A DNA stretch of 64,000 nucleotides from Elysia crispata (GCA_033675545.1 JAWDGP010003818.1:29341-93340), one strand, 5' to 3'; counted from the stretch's first letter, positions 1-10,340 are shown. Notes: a model not told the origin generated them from the sequence alone. A program made the numbers and translations.

Positions 1-232
1 GGGTGTCGCCCCACCAGACGCTGCAAATAACACCGGCGAAAAGGGGCTCGTTATACCGATGGGCGTCGACCCACCGTCAGTGGCGACTAACAGTCAGCGC
101 GGTGCAAAGCCGCACCCCGATGCAGCAACGGCGGCAGCCAAAGCAGACTATGAGGCCCATGAGGACGAAAAAACAGCCCTCATCGTAGGTATTATTGCCT
201 TCGGCCTAGGCCTTCTTTGGTTTCTTGGGTAG
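1..232 (+). CDS. C-terminal end of a conserved element protein with a terminal membrane helix
   Basis: About 76 codons read into the window from the left edge and end at the stop at 230-232. The visible part is a polar, Ala-rich stretch followed by a hydrophobic C-terminal helix, ALIVGIIAFGLGLLWFLG, which looks like a tail anchor. It corresponds to the last part of the large gene at 29296-30560 in copy B. The gene converges with, and overlaps by about 27 bp, the minus-strand gene that ends at 206. The function is unknown. A virion or membrane role would fit the tail anchor but is inference. Other frames in this interval lack this pattern and are taken as shadows. Confidence 0.6.
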   Translation, partial: GVAPPDAANNTGEKGLVIPMGVDPPSVATNSQRGAKPHPDAATAAAKADYEAHEDEKTALIVGIIAFGLGLLWFLG

Positions 233-1758
233 AAGCCACTCGCGTGCCGCTACAAGCAGTAAGCCCCCTACAGCCAGAAGAACAGCCCACAGATTTCCAG
301 CCAGCCAGACTGCGGTTTTCCCGAGGAGGGACAGGAGCCAGGAGACGATCGACCCGATAATTCCTGGAAGTGCGGCGGCCGCCTTGCCATCCAGCTTGGC
401 CAGGATTCTTCCGAGGCTTTGTAGATGTTTTTTAAGCCACTCTTTAACCCCGCCCTTACCGGGAGGCGGCGGGGTTGGCTGCGGCGGGGCGGCGCCGCCC
501 GCAGAGCCGCCCGGGAGAGCCAGGACAATGGTGCTAATAATCATCCCGAGCGCCGTGAGAATAGACACAACCGTTATTCCTTGCTCACGAAAGAAGGTCT
601 TTATTCGCTCGGCGAGGGTTTTGTCCTCATGTAGGATCCGGTGCAGGGTTTCACGTATACGGCTGATCTGGGACCGGAGAGCCTCCCTGGTGGACGAAGC
701 GGCCTCAAGGCGGGCGGCCCTTTCATCCTGCAGTTTACGCAGGCGTTCAGCAATGCGGTCTTTAGTAGTCTCGTCCGGGGCCTCTTCTAGCTTGCGTTCT
801 TCCAAAGCGATGTGTTTATCCAGTTCCGTGAGCTTGGCTTCGTTGTTCACCAGCGAGTCCCTCATTCGAGTCATTTCCGAGCTAAGTTCCCTTAACTTCA
901 TTCTCGCTGGAGTCACCCACTGGAGATCCAATGGCGGGTCGTCGATGGTCCCCAACGCAGCGGACTGCTCAGGGGTGAGTTCCTCATCGAGGGCTTCGGT
1001 TGCTATTTCTACGCTTCCTTTCGTGTGGTCGGCCACGACGGGGGTGATGTCCACATCTTCGTCGGGGGTAATATCATAGGCGTGTTGTACGGCTTCCTCG
1101 CACTTGGGGCTGAGTTCCCTGTTTTTCGTGTTTTTGAGTCGTACTTTTTGAGCCCCATGGACTCGCGTATGGCTTCTGTCCCACCATTACCGTACTTTGA
1201 GGCTAACGTACTTAAAGCAAGGAAGCCGCCGCCCCTGGTGTTTATAACCGAAATCACTTTCCCCTCTTCAGGGGTCCAGTAAAGGGTTTTACCATCCCTG
1301 CCGACTTCGAATTGGTCATAGGGGATTTTTTCGGGGAGGGGCAAGCCTTTATAGTCTTCTGCAATCGACTGGTAGTATTCATTTACCAGGGCTGTTTTCG
1401 CAGCGGCGCGATCGGCGGCGGTGATTTCATCCCGAAGGTTCATGATGTTGTCTCCAGGTCTGGTGGAAGGGGTGATTCTGGAAGGATCGGGGAGGGTATC
1501 GATCGAAGTTCTAGAGGAGATGTGAAAGTCGGCCGAGGTATCGAACGCACTTCCATCGCGGGTGCTCTTGTCGTAGAGGGTATCGATCGGTTTTCCATAG
1601 GCGTCGACGTTCTGGGTGCTGAATGAGGTTTCAGCATAGCCGCCCGGAGTGATAGTGTCGTTAGGAGTATAAACATTGAGGGGGGTGTCATCGGTAATAA
1701 AACCGCGGGCAACGTCGCCTCTGGCACGACTAGACTCATTGTAATCTAAGTCCGACAT
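206..1758 (-). pseudogene. coiled-coil / transmembrane element protein, broken copy
   Basis: One gene of the element family covers this span; in this copy it is broken, about once. The start is taken at 1758 (MSDLDYNESSRARG). The N-terminal half is polar and Thr/Ser/Pro-rich. The middle is a long charged coiled coil rich in Glu, Arg and Leu. After it come a membrane helix (VVSILTALGMIISTIVLAL), a proline-rich linker (PPQPTPPPPGKGG) and a second hydrophobic region of about 60 residues near the C-terminus with a KKPKK tail. I recognise the type from other invertebrate Polinton-like elements but know no assigned function. It starts 39 bp from the divergent capsid gene, so the two may share a promoter, and it may be a virion protein. 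Confidence 0.6.
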
Positions 1759-1797
1759 GTTCTTGTATTGAAGACCAGTTTACCCAGGTTCAATACC

Positions 1798-3059
1798 ATG
1801 GCTTCAAGTCTTTCGGAAGAAAACTCAATCCGTACTGGCGCCTACGTGACCCCCTTGGGATGAAGGCCACGAGGCAGACAGTTGTAGTGACCAACAACCC
1901 CGCAACGGTCGACCAAAACCAGCAGTTGCTGGTTCGCTTCCCCAACTTGGGGGCCGACGATGTCATCGTGCCAGGTACCGCGCCGCTGGCTTTCACAATC
2001 TCGCTGTCTTCGACCGATGCCAACAGAACGCTGGTTCAAAATATAGGCCGCGCAATCTGCAAGAGGGTGACCATTCGCTTCAGCGGAAACGAGATTATGT
2101 CGATCGATGATTCAGACGTCTATTACTGCTACCAAGATCTCTGGAAGACCGCCTTTGATCGCGAGAACTCATAATATCAGGGCATAGACACCACCACCAA
2201 CCGCAATGCGACCAAGCTTCGTGTCGGCGCGGGGGACGTAGAAAACGTCCCCGCCGACAAGGCCATTTCAGAAGCGTACGGCAACAGGTTCTTCGTGCCA
2301 CTCGACTTTGAAATTCTAGAGAGTCACATGCCGTTCTACAGGCGGGGCTCGGAGACCGACTGGAGTATGAACTCACGTTTAACGAGTACGGCTTGGCCAT
2401 GCAGGCCACCGCCGACGCTGGCGGTAGCTACACAGTCGAAAACATCAGTCTAGAGTTCGATAAGATCACCAACACCGAACTCGCCCGAAATATCCGCAAC
2501 CAGTACGCCAACCGCTTGGCGATCCTATACGAGCGTATCCTGCGGCACCGCAAGCTCCGCCGAGATAAGAGCGACACGCTCTGCAACATCAACATCAACA
2601 CCCCGGCGCGCTCCATGAAGGGAATACTGCTGCTCTTTGTGGACCCTGCGGCTGCCTTCCAGCGCGACACGGAGGCCTTCTACAACCCCAAGATGACGAA
2701 AGTTGAAGTTACCATCGAGGGCGTTCCGAACGAGCTCTATGCGCAGGGCCTGCGCGCATACCAGCAGTGGGACGAGGCCATAAAGTTTCACGCAAGCGGC
2801 TCCAAACGAGACCCCATAGCAGGTGTTGTCTCTCCCCGAGTACTTGACCACCAAGTTCTCCCTGTGGCTTGACATGCGGTCCAGTGATGACGATCGGCTC
2901 CACGGCACGGGGAGACGAATCGAGAACGCGTCGGAAGGTGTGACGCTGCAGATCACGAAGAAGCCCGAGGCCGCCGGCGTATTGGATGTGTATGTCTTCC
3001 TCATCATTGATGCACAACTAAACCTGGAGGATGGGCGAATCACGTCCATCTTGTATTAA
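1798..3059 (+). pseudogene. major capsid protein (double jelly-roll type), broken copy
   Basis: Remains of the major capsid protein gene. The start is taken at the ATG at 1798 (MASS-like N-terminus), matching copy B. The region around VTIRFSGNEIMSIDDSDVY matches IKYRVSGQEI in the capsid protein of element C at 54597-55898, and both are followed by the long beta-rich body expected of a double jelly-roll. The C-terminus ends in a beta-rich stretch with VYVFLIIDAQLNL. In this family the protein forms pseudohexameric capsomers. The gene is directly followed by the packaging ATPase, an order common in Polintons. This copy is broken at a few points. The family assignment rests on my reading of motifs and context, not on a profile search. 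Confidence 0.7.
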
Positions 3060-3092
3060 CAACTTACCCCACTCCCCCCACTCGGCGATCAT

Positions 3093-3659
3093 TTGCGGTC
3101 AACAGGCTATGGGAAGACAGTATTTGTCCTAGACCTCTTCGAGGGGGCCTATCGCGGAGTCTTCCGCCACATCGTCATACTATGCCCCACCATCCGGCAC
3201 AACACCACCTACCAGGGTCGCCCGTGGGTGTGGAGTGACCCCGAGGTGTTTATTGTCGACCCGGGCGAACGCCTGCACGATTGGCTCCGCTTTTGGTACC
3301 ACCGTTTTAAAGGCGAGCCGACCCTTTTCATCATCGACGACTGCAGCGCCTCGCAGGCGATGACGAAAAAGAGAGATACCCTCTCGGAGTTGGCCTTCTC
3401 CGGCCGCCACGCCCAGCAATCCGTCTGGGTGCTGTCTCAGCGATACAACTCGGTCCTCAAAGACCTGCGTGAACAGACCCAGTGGGTGGCTTTATTCCAC
3501 TGCAAGGACCGAGACTCTTTCGAGGAGTGCCTCCGGGAGAATGACGTTATAGCGAAACGGGAAGAACGAGTAGCCGTTAGGTGTCAGCTCGCCTTGAAGA
3601 AACATGCTAAGCTGCTGTTAAACATTTGGCAACCCTCTTCTTATAATTTGCTTAGCTGA
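3093..3659 (+). CDS. DNA-packaging ATPase (A32/FtsK-like)
   Basis: The product has a Walker A loop at its very N-terminus (STGYGKT) and a Walker B strand (TLFIIDDCSAS) about 75 residues later. A polar sensor region follows (SGRHAQQSVWVLSQRYN), the layout of A32/FtsK-type packaging ATPases of Polintons and nucleocytoplasmic DNA viruses. Such enzymes pump the genome into the preformed capsid. The frame is open for about 188 codons. It opens close behind the capsid stop, and the exact start is unclear because there is no ATG between that stop and the P-loop in either copy. Non-AUG initiation, splicing or a short 5' end are all possible. Its stop overlaps the start of the next gene (TGATG). Confidence 0.8.
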   Translation: MRSTGYGKTVFVLDLFEGAYRGVFRHIVILCPTIRHNTTYQGRPWVWSDPEVFIVDPGERLHDWLRFWYHRFKGEPTLFIIDDCSASQAMTKKRDTLSELAFSGRHAQQSVWVLSQRYNSVLKDLREQTQWVALFHCKDRDSFEECLRENDVIAKREERVAVRCQLALKKHAKLLLNIWQPSSYNLLS

Positions 3660-4423
3660 TGTTGTTCTTGGTATTAAACACGGCTCTCTCTTTGACCACA
3701 CTTGTGGTTCTCCTGTGGATAGTCCACGAATATATTAGAAATAGGCGAGAAATTGGGAAACTTAGTTCTTTATTGCATACGAAGACACTAAGAAAACAGA
3801 TGGACGATTTACTCGAAGGACTGCTCGCCGAAGAAACCACGGTCGTACAACCAGCGGCCGCTGCAACGGCGGCACAACGCGAGAGGCTGGCCACCATCGT
3901 AGCCGGGGGGCAGGCCAGACAGTACCTTGGGAAGGCCTGGTCCGTGGAAGAAATCGATGCACTGGGCGACGACGAGGTTGGAAAGCTCTACGCCCGCTAC
4001 GAGGCACGACTGGGGGCTGCCATGACAAAAACTCTGGGGCAGGCTGCGCTGCAGCTCTATACGACCGTGGTCACTATGTTTCTCCCGATACCGCCCGAGA
4101 ACCGGCAGCCTCTCATGGAGGACCTCGAGTCCGACCCTTTTGTCGGCCACGCGCTCAACAGCACTGCTTGCGAATTATACTGTCGCTACGGAAAGCTTCT
4201 GGCGCCGATCACCGCGGCGCTGACCACGGCGAAGTACTGTCAATTTGGACACCAGTGTCCAAGGTGTATAGAAGAAGATGGACTCGAGAGACAGCAATGT
4301 GACTCCACAGGCGGAGTCGCCCCCGCCGGAGACAGCCACACCGGCGGCCTCGGCGCAGGATGCCGAGGAGCCGGTTTTGAGGGTGACTGCCGAGACGACG
4401 CCGTTAGCCAGCCGGTCGTCTAA
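3659..4423 (+). CDS. conserved element protein with N-terminal membrane helix
   Basis: A 254-residue product that begins with a membrane segment (VLNTALSLTTLVVLLWIVHEY) and continues with a basic stretch and an Ala-rich linker. The conserved-looking core includes KLYARYEARLGAAMTKTLGQ and a CELYCRYGKLLAPITAALTT region. The last 50 residues are Gly/Asp/Cys-rich and lie over the start of the next gene, which is read in another frame for 146 bp. It follows the ATPase with a 1-bp stop/start overlap, so the two are probably co-transcribed. I recognise the core as recurring in cnidarian elements but know no function; a minor capsid or membrane protein is inference. The frame is open. Confidence 0.65.
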   Translation: MLFLVLNTALSLTTLVVLLWIVHEYIRNRREIGKLSSLLHTKTLRKQMDDLLEGLLAEETTVVQPAAAATAAQRERLATIVAGGQARQYLGKAWSVEEIDALGDDEVGKLYARYEARLGAAMTKTLGQAALQLYTTVVTMFLPIPPENRQPLMEDLESDPFVGHALNSTACELYCRYGKLLAPITAALTTAKYCQFGHQCPRCIEEDGLERQQCDSTGGVAPAGDSHTGGLGAGCRGAGFEGDCRDDAVSQPVV

Positions 4424-4793
4424 ACAGAAAGACGAGAAGAAGGCTGCCGCGGGGCGTGCCGGCGCCGCCGCCAGGAAAGCCAAGACGGAGCGCCTTGAAA
4501 GAGAACTCGCGGCAGCCAAGGAGGCTCTGCGGGATCCCGCGTTCGTGGCTGACCCGCCCGACGCGGAAGCCGCTCCGCTCCGACGCAGCGACAAAAAAGA
4601 AGAAGAGGATGGCTCTATGTTCCCCTGGCCTGTAGGCGTACTGGTGGCTGCTGCCGGGGCGCTGGCCTATTGGTCTCAGTTTCACCGCGCAGAACCGAGG
4701 CCGCCACAGGAGAAAAAGCCCCCGGCCCTGCAGAACAGCGCGGGGTCTGCTCAGCAATTGAAGGTTGCGCATAATCCACATTATATGGAATAA
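4278..4793 (+). CDS. Ala/Glu/Lys-rich protein with a C-terminal membrane helix
   Basis: A 171-residue product starting inside the previous gene in another frame. The N-terminal half is disordered-looking (Pro, Glu, Ala, Thr). The middle is a charged helix (KTERLERELAAAKEALRD). Near residue 115 comes a membrane segment (FPWPVGVLVAAAGALAYW), then a short Pro/Lys/Gln-rich tail ending HNPHYME. The layout, a long soluble coil followed by one late membrane helix, resembles viral membrane-anchored structural proteins, but I cannot assign a family. The gene stops 5 bp before the next start, which fits a tightly packed late-gene block. The open frame and the overlap both support expression in the parent element. 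Confidence 0.55.
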   Translation: MDSRDSNVTPQAESPPPETATPAASAQDAEEPVLRVTAETTPLASRSSKQKDEKKAAAGRAGAAARKAKTERLERELAAAKEALRDPAFVADPPDAEAAPLRRSDKKEEEDGSMFPWPVGVLVAAAGALAYWSQFHRAEPRPPQEKKPPALQNSAGSAQQLKVAHNPHYME

Positions 4794-4800
4794 CAAAACC

Positions 4801-5031
4801 ATGGCTTCGATTGACGGAAAAGCTATAGCGAACACCGTGTATCATGCCGCCCTTGTCAGCGGGTTTGCGATAGGGTACGCAAAACTTGGTCAGATGGTCG
4901 TCAAGGGGTCGCTGCCAAAACTCGACCTGACGGTGCGCGATGCCGGGATGATGTTTATGAATGTCTCGTTCGCCATTTTAACTAAGGACGAGTTGACTAA
5001 ACGTGGGATTATTCCCTCTAACATTGCGTAG
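4801..5031 (+). CDS. small conserved hydrophobic element protein
   Basis: A 76-residue product beginning MASIDGKAIANTVYHAAL and ending TKRGIIPSNIA. I chose the ATG at 4801 because copy B has the same start and because MAS starts recur in this gene block. The N-terminal 30 residues are weakly hydrophobic (VSGFAIGYAKLGQMVV) and a second hydrophobic stretch (AGMMFMNVSFAIL) lies near residue 55. Small proteins of this pattern recur in related elements, but no function is known to me. The next gene starts 7 bp after the stop, so it sits in the same block of probable virion genes. It is nearly unchanged in copy B, which suggests long selection before the elements decayed. Confidence 0.6.
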   Translation: MASIDGKAIANTVYHAALVSGFAIGYAKLGQMVVKGSLPKLDLTVRDAGMMFMNVSFAILTKDELTKRGIIPSNIA

Positions 5032-5038
5032 TAGCACA

Positions 5039-5464
5039 ATGGCTAGCATCGCGCTGATGGTCGGAGGCGCCTTCGTGAACGCTCTGGCGTTCTCAGGTAG
5101 CAACTACCTGTTCTCGAAGCTCGACAAAGGAGACACAGCCGAAGAGCAGAAAAGACACGACAAGGCCAAGGAGCAGCTGCAGACCGCCCAGGCTGAATGG
5201 TCTCAGAAGCGTACTGAACGCCTTGAATGGATCAACAAAAAGCTCAGGGAACAATACCAGGAAGTCCAGGACTTCCACGACGCCGACGCAGCATGGCGCG
5301 AGTACACCCGCCTCACCGGGGAAACCCTCGCCCCGCTGGTCCCCGAGCCCCAGCTTTCCGACTTTTATGCACCTAGTAGCGCCCAAAAAGACCGCGAGAT
5401 TTACTTTGTTGTCCTGGGGATGGCCGCAACCGGCCTTGTGACATACTATATCGCTAAGAGATAG
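5039..5464 (+). CDS. conserved element protein with two end helices and a central coiled coil
   Basis: A 141-residue product with the start at 5039 (MASIALMVGGAFVNAL). It has a hydrophobic N-terminal segment, then a long charged helix (EEQKRHDKAKEQLQTAQAEW to about residue 75). A Pro-rich middle follows (APLVPEPQLSDFY), then a C-terminal membrane helix (IYFVVLGMAATGLVTYYIAKR). The two membrane segments around a coiled coil suggest a hairpin or a membrane-remodelling minor virion protein; this is inference. It is the last gene of the block that begins with the capsid protein. A GC-alternating tract and the integrase gene follow. I know of no named family. Confidence 0.6.
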   Translation: MASIALMVGGAFVNALAFSGSNYLFSKLDKGDTAEEQKRHDKAKEQLQTAQAEWSQKRTERLEWINKKLREQYQEVQDFHDADAAWREYTRLTGETLAPLVPEPQLSDFYAPSSAQKDREIYFVVLGMAATGLVTYYIAKR

Positions 5465-5493
5465 ACGGTGTGACCCCCCAATTTTTCCGGCTT

Positions 5494-5514
5494 ACACGCG
5501 CGCGCGCGCTCGCG
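5494..5514. repeat. alternating CG tract (possible Z-DNA) before the integrase gene
   Basis: A short purine-pyrimidine alternating run (ACACGCGCGCGCGCGCTCGCG) lies in the only sizeable gap between the capsid-block genes and the integrase. The same tract is present in copy B at 35736-35756. Alternating CG can adopt the Z form; a promoter or insulator role is only a guess. Confidence 0.6.
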
Positions 5515-5573
5515 ATGGGTTGCCCGTGGTATCGGTGTGTTGGAGGTTGGTTAGGCTTCTGGAGTACGTGGCA

Positions 5574-6581
5574 ATGGACTCACACCTGTCGAGGATTTAC
5601 TACAGCCCCGGGGGCTACTGGAAAGGAATCGCCGCCATCAAGAAGCTGGCGTCTGCAGCGGGGGCCCCTCTCGATGCGGCTCAGGACTGGCTGAAGAAAC
5701 AAGCCATCTGGCAGATCTACCTGCCTGCGGCGCGGCGCATACCTAGACCTAAATTTGATGTCAGAGTGCCAAACGAGGGCCATCAAGCTGACCTCCTTTT
5801 CCTTCCGCACGACCGCGTGGGACGGAGAAATTATAAGTACGCCCTGGCCGTAGTCGACGTTGCCTCGCGGTACGAGGAGGCCGAGCCTCTGACTAGCAAG
5901 GGCGCAACAGAGGTCGCCGATGCCCTGTCTAGCATTTACAAACGGGGGCCTTTGAAGTGGCCCAAGCTGCTGCAGGTGGACCCTGGACGCGAGTTTATGG
6001 GGCCAGTTAGCCAACTCCTTGCTAAGCACAACGTCGAGGCCAGGCGCGGCCGGGTCGGTGGCCACCGGGACCAAGGAATCGTGGAGCGGTGGAACAGAAC
6101 TCTGTCTGAGAGGCTCTTCGGCCACCAGTACGCCCAGGAGATGGGGTTGCTTGTTGGTGGGCGATCTACAGAGTGGGTGCAGCGGCTGCCTGCGGTTGTC
6201 TCTGCTCTGAATGGAGAGGTCACCCGGCTGACCGGTAAGCGCCCTTCTGAGGCCATTAGGGCAAAGTCTGTAAGTGGAGAGCCCTCTTCTACGGTTCCCG
6301 GCCGCCCTGTCGGTCTTCAAGAGCAGAAGCTCCCTTCTGGGGTTGGTGTTCGCTATCTTTACCAGCCCGGCAAACTCGAGGGTGGGCGGCGTCGCGCCAC
6401 TGACCCTGTGTGGTCCCTCCAGGTTTACCGGCTCGGGCGCTCCGTGACCAAGCCCGGCGAGCCTGTGCTTTATTATCTTGACTCCGCAGGTCAAGGACCT
6501 AGTCGGAGGTTTGTCCGTGAGGAGCTGCTGGTTGTGCCTCCTGACACTGAACTGCCTGCCGATGGTGTTCTCAACCGTTGA
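5574..6581 (+). CDS. retroviral-type integrase (DDE, rve-like)
   Basis: The product, about 335 residues from the ATG at 5574 (MDSHLSRIYY), has the three acidic blocks of the RNase-H-like integrase core: HQADLLFLPHD, LLQVDPGREFMG and GIVERWNRTLSERL. A C-terminal region of small beta strands (VWSLQVYRLGRSVTKPG) resembles the SH3- or chromo-like tail of Polinton integrases. The N-terminal 65 residues carry an Arg/Lys-rich helix. In Polintons this enzyme inserts the linear double-stranded element at short target duplications and acts on the TIRs. The longer reading from 5520 adds residues that look like leader. The gene converges on the polymerase and overlaps its 3' end by 11 bp. The frame is open. 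Confidence 0.85.
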   Translation: MDSHLSRIYYSPGGYWKGIAAIKKLASAAGAPLDAAQDWLKKQAIWQIYLPAARRIPRPKFDVRVPNEGHQADLLFLPHDRVGRRNYKYALAVVDVASRYEEAEPLTSKGATEVADALSSIYKRGPLKWPKLLQVDPGREFMGPVSQLLAKHNVEARRGRVGGHRDQGIVERWNRTLSERLFGHQYAQEMGLLVGGRSTEWVQRLPAVVSALNGEVTRLTGKRPSEAIRAKSVSGEPSSTVPGRPVGLQEQKLPSGVGVRYLYQPGKLEGGRRRATDPVWSLQVYRLGRSVTKPGEPVLYYLDSAGQGPSRRFVREELLVVPPDTELPADGVLNR

Positions 6582-9500
6582 GCAGTTCGTCAATGTAGTC
6601 GTTCATTTCAGTTGTGCCTGCTGGTAAGGCATCCCTGTGCCCATAGGCAAGAATTTCCACCCCGTTTTCTGCGATCCACCGTTTGGAATCGAAGGGTGAC
6701 AGCGATACCTTTTGGAAGCGCTGCCCGTAGATGTGGTGGCGCTCTGATCGCAGGACATTCATGCCGTGGTGGAAGGTCGTTTTCTCGAAGAGAGCCTCCC
6801 TGTACTGTTTGTGTCTTATGTGCTTCTTCAAAACGTACTTTTTCACGCCTTTGGCCTTCTTCGTATTGTTCCCGTTGGCCTCGAGGATACTGTACATCTT
6901 GGGGCGCAGCCCGACATATTCCGTGATGGGACGTCCGGCACACTCATCTGTCATCTTCCCCAGCACCTTTTTGTTCTCAACGCTGTGCAGAGGGTGCTCG
7001 CGTGGGTAGTCGGACGTGTCGTATAGACCTGCATGCGCAACCATGTCCCGATAGACGTCCTCCGTCTGGATCTCAAGGAGAAAGCTGTCAGTGTCGGTGT
7101 AGAGGATCTGACACCGCTCTCCGTACTGGTTCTTCAGCTGCCCGTAGTAGAAGTCGTACATGAGCGTCTTCGAGAGGTCTAGGATGCTCATGCCCACGTA
7201 TACGGGGCGGTTGAGGACCAGACGACTCTTGTGGACCTCTACGGCGGCGAGGCCGTCGTCGAAGATGTTGGCTCTGGCGAAAGACGGGCTGGCGATTAGG
7301 CGGCGGAGTTTGTCTTCCTCGTGTGATCGAACCAACTTGACATTCACTCGCTTTCGCATGTTCTCCATCGTTTTACCAAAGACAGAATCGTTCATCAGCT
7401 TGTAGAGGTCCTTCTCGAAGGCGCTGGTGGCCTGCTTTCGCAGCTCGGTGTTCATCCTGATGTAAGGCTCCATCCAGGGGCTCTGCTCGAAGCACAGAGC
7501 TCGATGTATCTTTTTCAATTTCATCCCGAGTTCCAAGTAAAGCTGGAGGTTGCGGTAGTGGAGCACGTAGTGGTTCTTGTCGCGGAGGTTGGGGACCAGC
7601 TTTTCGACCTCGGCGGACGCCACCCCCAGTAGTCCATGCTGGTACTCCGACATCCAATCTTTCTGAACCACTATACGCTCTGGAGCGAGCGGGTAGGCGT
7701 TGTGTTCATCGTGAAGCTCGCGGGGGTACTCCAGGTCCACCTCGAGGATAAAGCCCTCGGGCCCGTCGGCCGGTTGGTCTTTTATTGTACCAGCCAGCCC
7801 ATCACAGTCCTCTACCCATCGAAATCCGCCAGTTGGTAGGGGTTGGCTCATGGCCCACCTGTACAGGTTATTGGCGTCAAGGTAGAGAATGTGGCTGTTG
7901 GGCTTCTCCGAGTCGTATCCCTCTACTGCGGGGTTGTTCGCCCTGGCGTGGCGCTTCGACACCACAGAGATGCCGCCCCGCATCCCCTTCTCGATGAAGA
8001 GGTGCTGGTCGTAGTCTGTGAGCAGCTCCAGTTCTACTCCGGTCTTTTTGAGGAGAGCATCCCAAGATAGGCCTGGACTGGTGTAGTAGTGCGCTGGGTC
8101 CAGCCTGTATTGTTTCTGGGAGGTCTTTCGAAAGTTCTCAAAGACGTCGGCAAGGAGCAGCACGTCGGTCCGGCAGTAGAGGTCGGTGTAGTTGCCTAGG
8201 GTTTGACACCCGCAGGTCTCCCAGACCCTCTGAGCGTGCTCGTAGTCACTATCGGAAATATTTTCGTCCGTGAGCTTGGAGTAGAAGGAGTGCGCCGGGG
8301 GAAGCTGGGTCTCCTCGAAACGCTCCCAGGAGTCCATGTACTCATAGGGGAACACACCTTTGCGCATGAGCAGTCCGCGCTTTTGGTGGTCGGGCTCGTA
8401 GTGGGTTGTGATCTGGAAGGCCTCGGGCTTGTTCGCCGCTACCAGCTTGTCGAGGGGGGCTAGTAAGAACTGTGCGCTGTCGATGAAGCGCAGCTGCCCC
8501 AGGGAGAAGCTGATGTACTTCTCGGTGTTGTTGGGGATGCAGGAAATCCGCCCCTCCACCTTGGATATCGCCTGCATCAGCAAGTGGCTGTCGTACCCCC
8601 GCAGGTTGTGGAACACAACTGGTATGGTTGTGGTCTTTGGGCTGAGCCGCAATTTGAGTTTGCAGGCGCTGTGGACGGCTCCTCGGTACTTGCCGGTGAT
8701 GTGGCAGTGGTCCCTTACAGAGTCTCCTTTCAGGAGTCCGTCACACACATGGCATCTGCTAGCGGTTCTGTGGCTCTCCCAGTCTGCGCTTGTCATTCTC
8801 ATGGCTTGCGGGTTCGCCAGCACTTTCTGGATCCCGCGGTCTTCCTCTTGGAGAGCTCGGAGGAGGTGTTCTGCTGCGTTGGGCCCCCGGTATTCGACAG
8901 GCGCCTCTGTCTTCCCGTCGCACCGCACCTTGACATAGCAGTAACTGCATGTCTCGTGGTGTTGTGTCCTCTGGGTATTGCTTTTCTTGGGGTCGAGCTC
9001 TGGTCCTTCGACTTTCGTGGTGAGGGCTTCGAAGTCGGCGTAGATAACGTAAGGCGCAGGCAGCTGCTTGTGGTGGTTCTGGAAGGTGAGCTTGCCCTCT
9101 TGGGGCATCTCCACCCTGACGGCTGTCTGGCCGATTCCCTTGCACTCCGGCCGGTGAGCTTCCAGCAGATCCTCGCGTATGTATCCATGGAGACAGCGCT
9201 CACAGAAGTGCTTCTGCTCTCTGTGTTTACTCTGGTCATAGAGAAGGCGGTTGAGGTTCTTAATCCAGGTGTAGTGAAATTTGCCGGCCTTCTCAATCAA
9301 CAGCAGATTGATTCTGGCCTCCTCTTCTGGTTGCTTGCTTACGTGGTGAACTATCACCCCCTTGTCCCACCCGAATACGTTGATGGCAAGGTAGTTCTGG
9401 CGCTCAACCGAGGCGATCTGAGAGATGGGCGTGGGGGCATCGATGCCGGTGAAGTCTAGTCCATCTGCGGTGGGGTATTTGGTGGGTCTGTCTGGGTGAT

Positions 9501-10331
9501 CTGCAGCTTGAAACAGGGCAGATCGGAGGGCCCATCGCAGACAGTGGTCATCCATGTTTTCAGTGCCGGCGGCAGTGGGATGTAGGAACCACTCCGAAGG
9601 GGCTGATATCGGGCAATGTCTAGCCAAAGGGTGTGACCCTGCACTACAGCCCAACCAGATCCTCTCTGGGTCCACTTTTCGAGGGTTTCCAGCAGCCTTG
9701 GGAATGCTTGTTGGAGGGCTGCCTTGATCCCACTTTTCTGGAGTACGGCCTCCTGTTTGTGGCGTAGAATAGGATCTGTGTATTCCTCGCTGCCATCTGG
9801 GTTGACCTTCACGAGATCCACTTTGAGAGCCAGTTGGAACTTCAATCCACCTCCGAGGGCTTCGAGCTCCTCCTCGAGCTTCTTGCAGATCTGAGGTTCT
9901 ACACTCTCGAGGAAAGCCCTGGGGTCAGCACCTTGCCCCTGGGGCACATCCATCTGCCACCCGCGTAAGAAATTTCCGAGCGCCCATGGTGTCTGCCTGA
10001 AGGTGAGTTCTTCCGGCTCGTTCTCTTCAAACAGGCCCAGGAGCTCATCTTGATAGTCCTTCACAGACCTCAGAACCTTGTGTCGAGGTATAGGGTTGAA
10101 TTCCTCCTCAATGGCCTTCCTTTTCCTCTCTTTTGCCCTGCGTGGCGGAGGAATAGGTCGATATTTACGAGGCTGTAGAGGCCTCAACAAACGCCTTTTC
10201 ACAGGCTCGGGTATGGGCTCATCCAGGATGTTTTTAACCACATCGTGGAGAGTCGAATCGGGCATCTCTGCCAGTATCTGCTCTATGTATTTATCCATAG
10301 CTACCGAGTTGGGTGGGTATACCCTAGGCAA
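6571..10331 (-). pseudogene. protein-primed family B DNA polymerase, broken copy
   Basis: The gene spans this interval in the element family, and this copy is broken about once. The 3' two thirds remain one long open stretch of about 1,030 codons. Visible parts, in order, are an N-terminal region with WTQRGSGWAVVQGHTLWLDI, which corresponds to FQERGSGFVFKKI in the polymerase of element C; a CX2C...H...C finger (CERCLHGYI); exonuclease motifs YADFEA, FHNLRGYDSH and YCRTDVLLLADVF; an embedded Cys/His block (CHVCDGLLKGDSVRDHCH) resembling endonuclease VII-type fingers; and polymerase motifs A (LYLDANNLY), B (KLMNDSVFGKTMENM) and C (YTDTDS). Such enzymes prime on a terminal protein at the TIR ends and replicate the whole element. 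Confidence 0.9.
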
Positions 10332-10340
10332 CGCAAGTCT

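Noticed and set aside
225-1079. A 284-codon plus-strand open frame, with a counterpart at 30553-31242
   Set aside because: It lies over the minus-strand coiled-coil gene and has a Ser/Arg-rich composition typical of an antisense shadow in GC-rich DNA.
5494-5514. The CG run as a start of a further gene (74-codon frame at 5470)
   Set aside because: The frame is a shadow overlapping the integrase start and has no motif.
5580-6593. A 337-codon minus-strand open frame opposite the integrase, also present in copy B (35822-36835)
   Set aside because: The plus strand carries clear integrase motifs. The opposite frame is Arg/Pro/Leu-rich without any motif, as expected of a shadow.
8584-9459. A 291-codon plus-strand open frame over the polymerase
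   Set aside because: It is Val/Leu-rich, has no recognisable domain and is complementary to conserved polymerase motifs on the minus strand.
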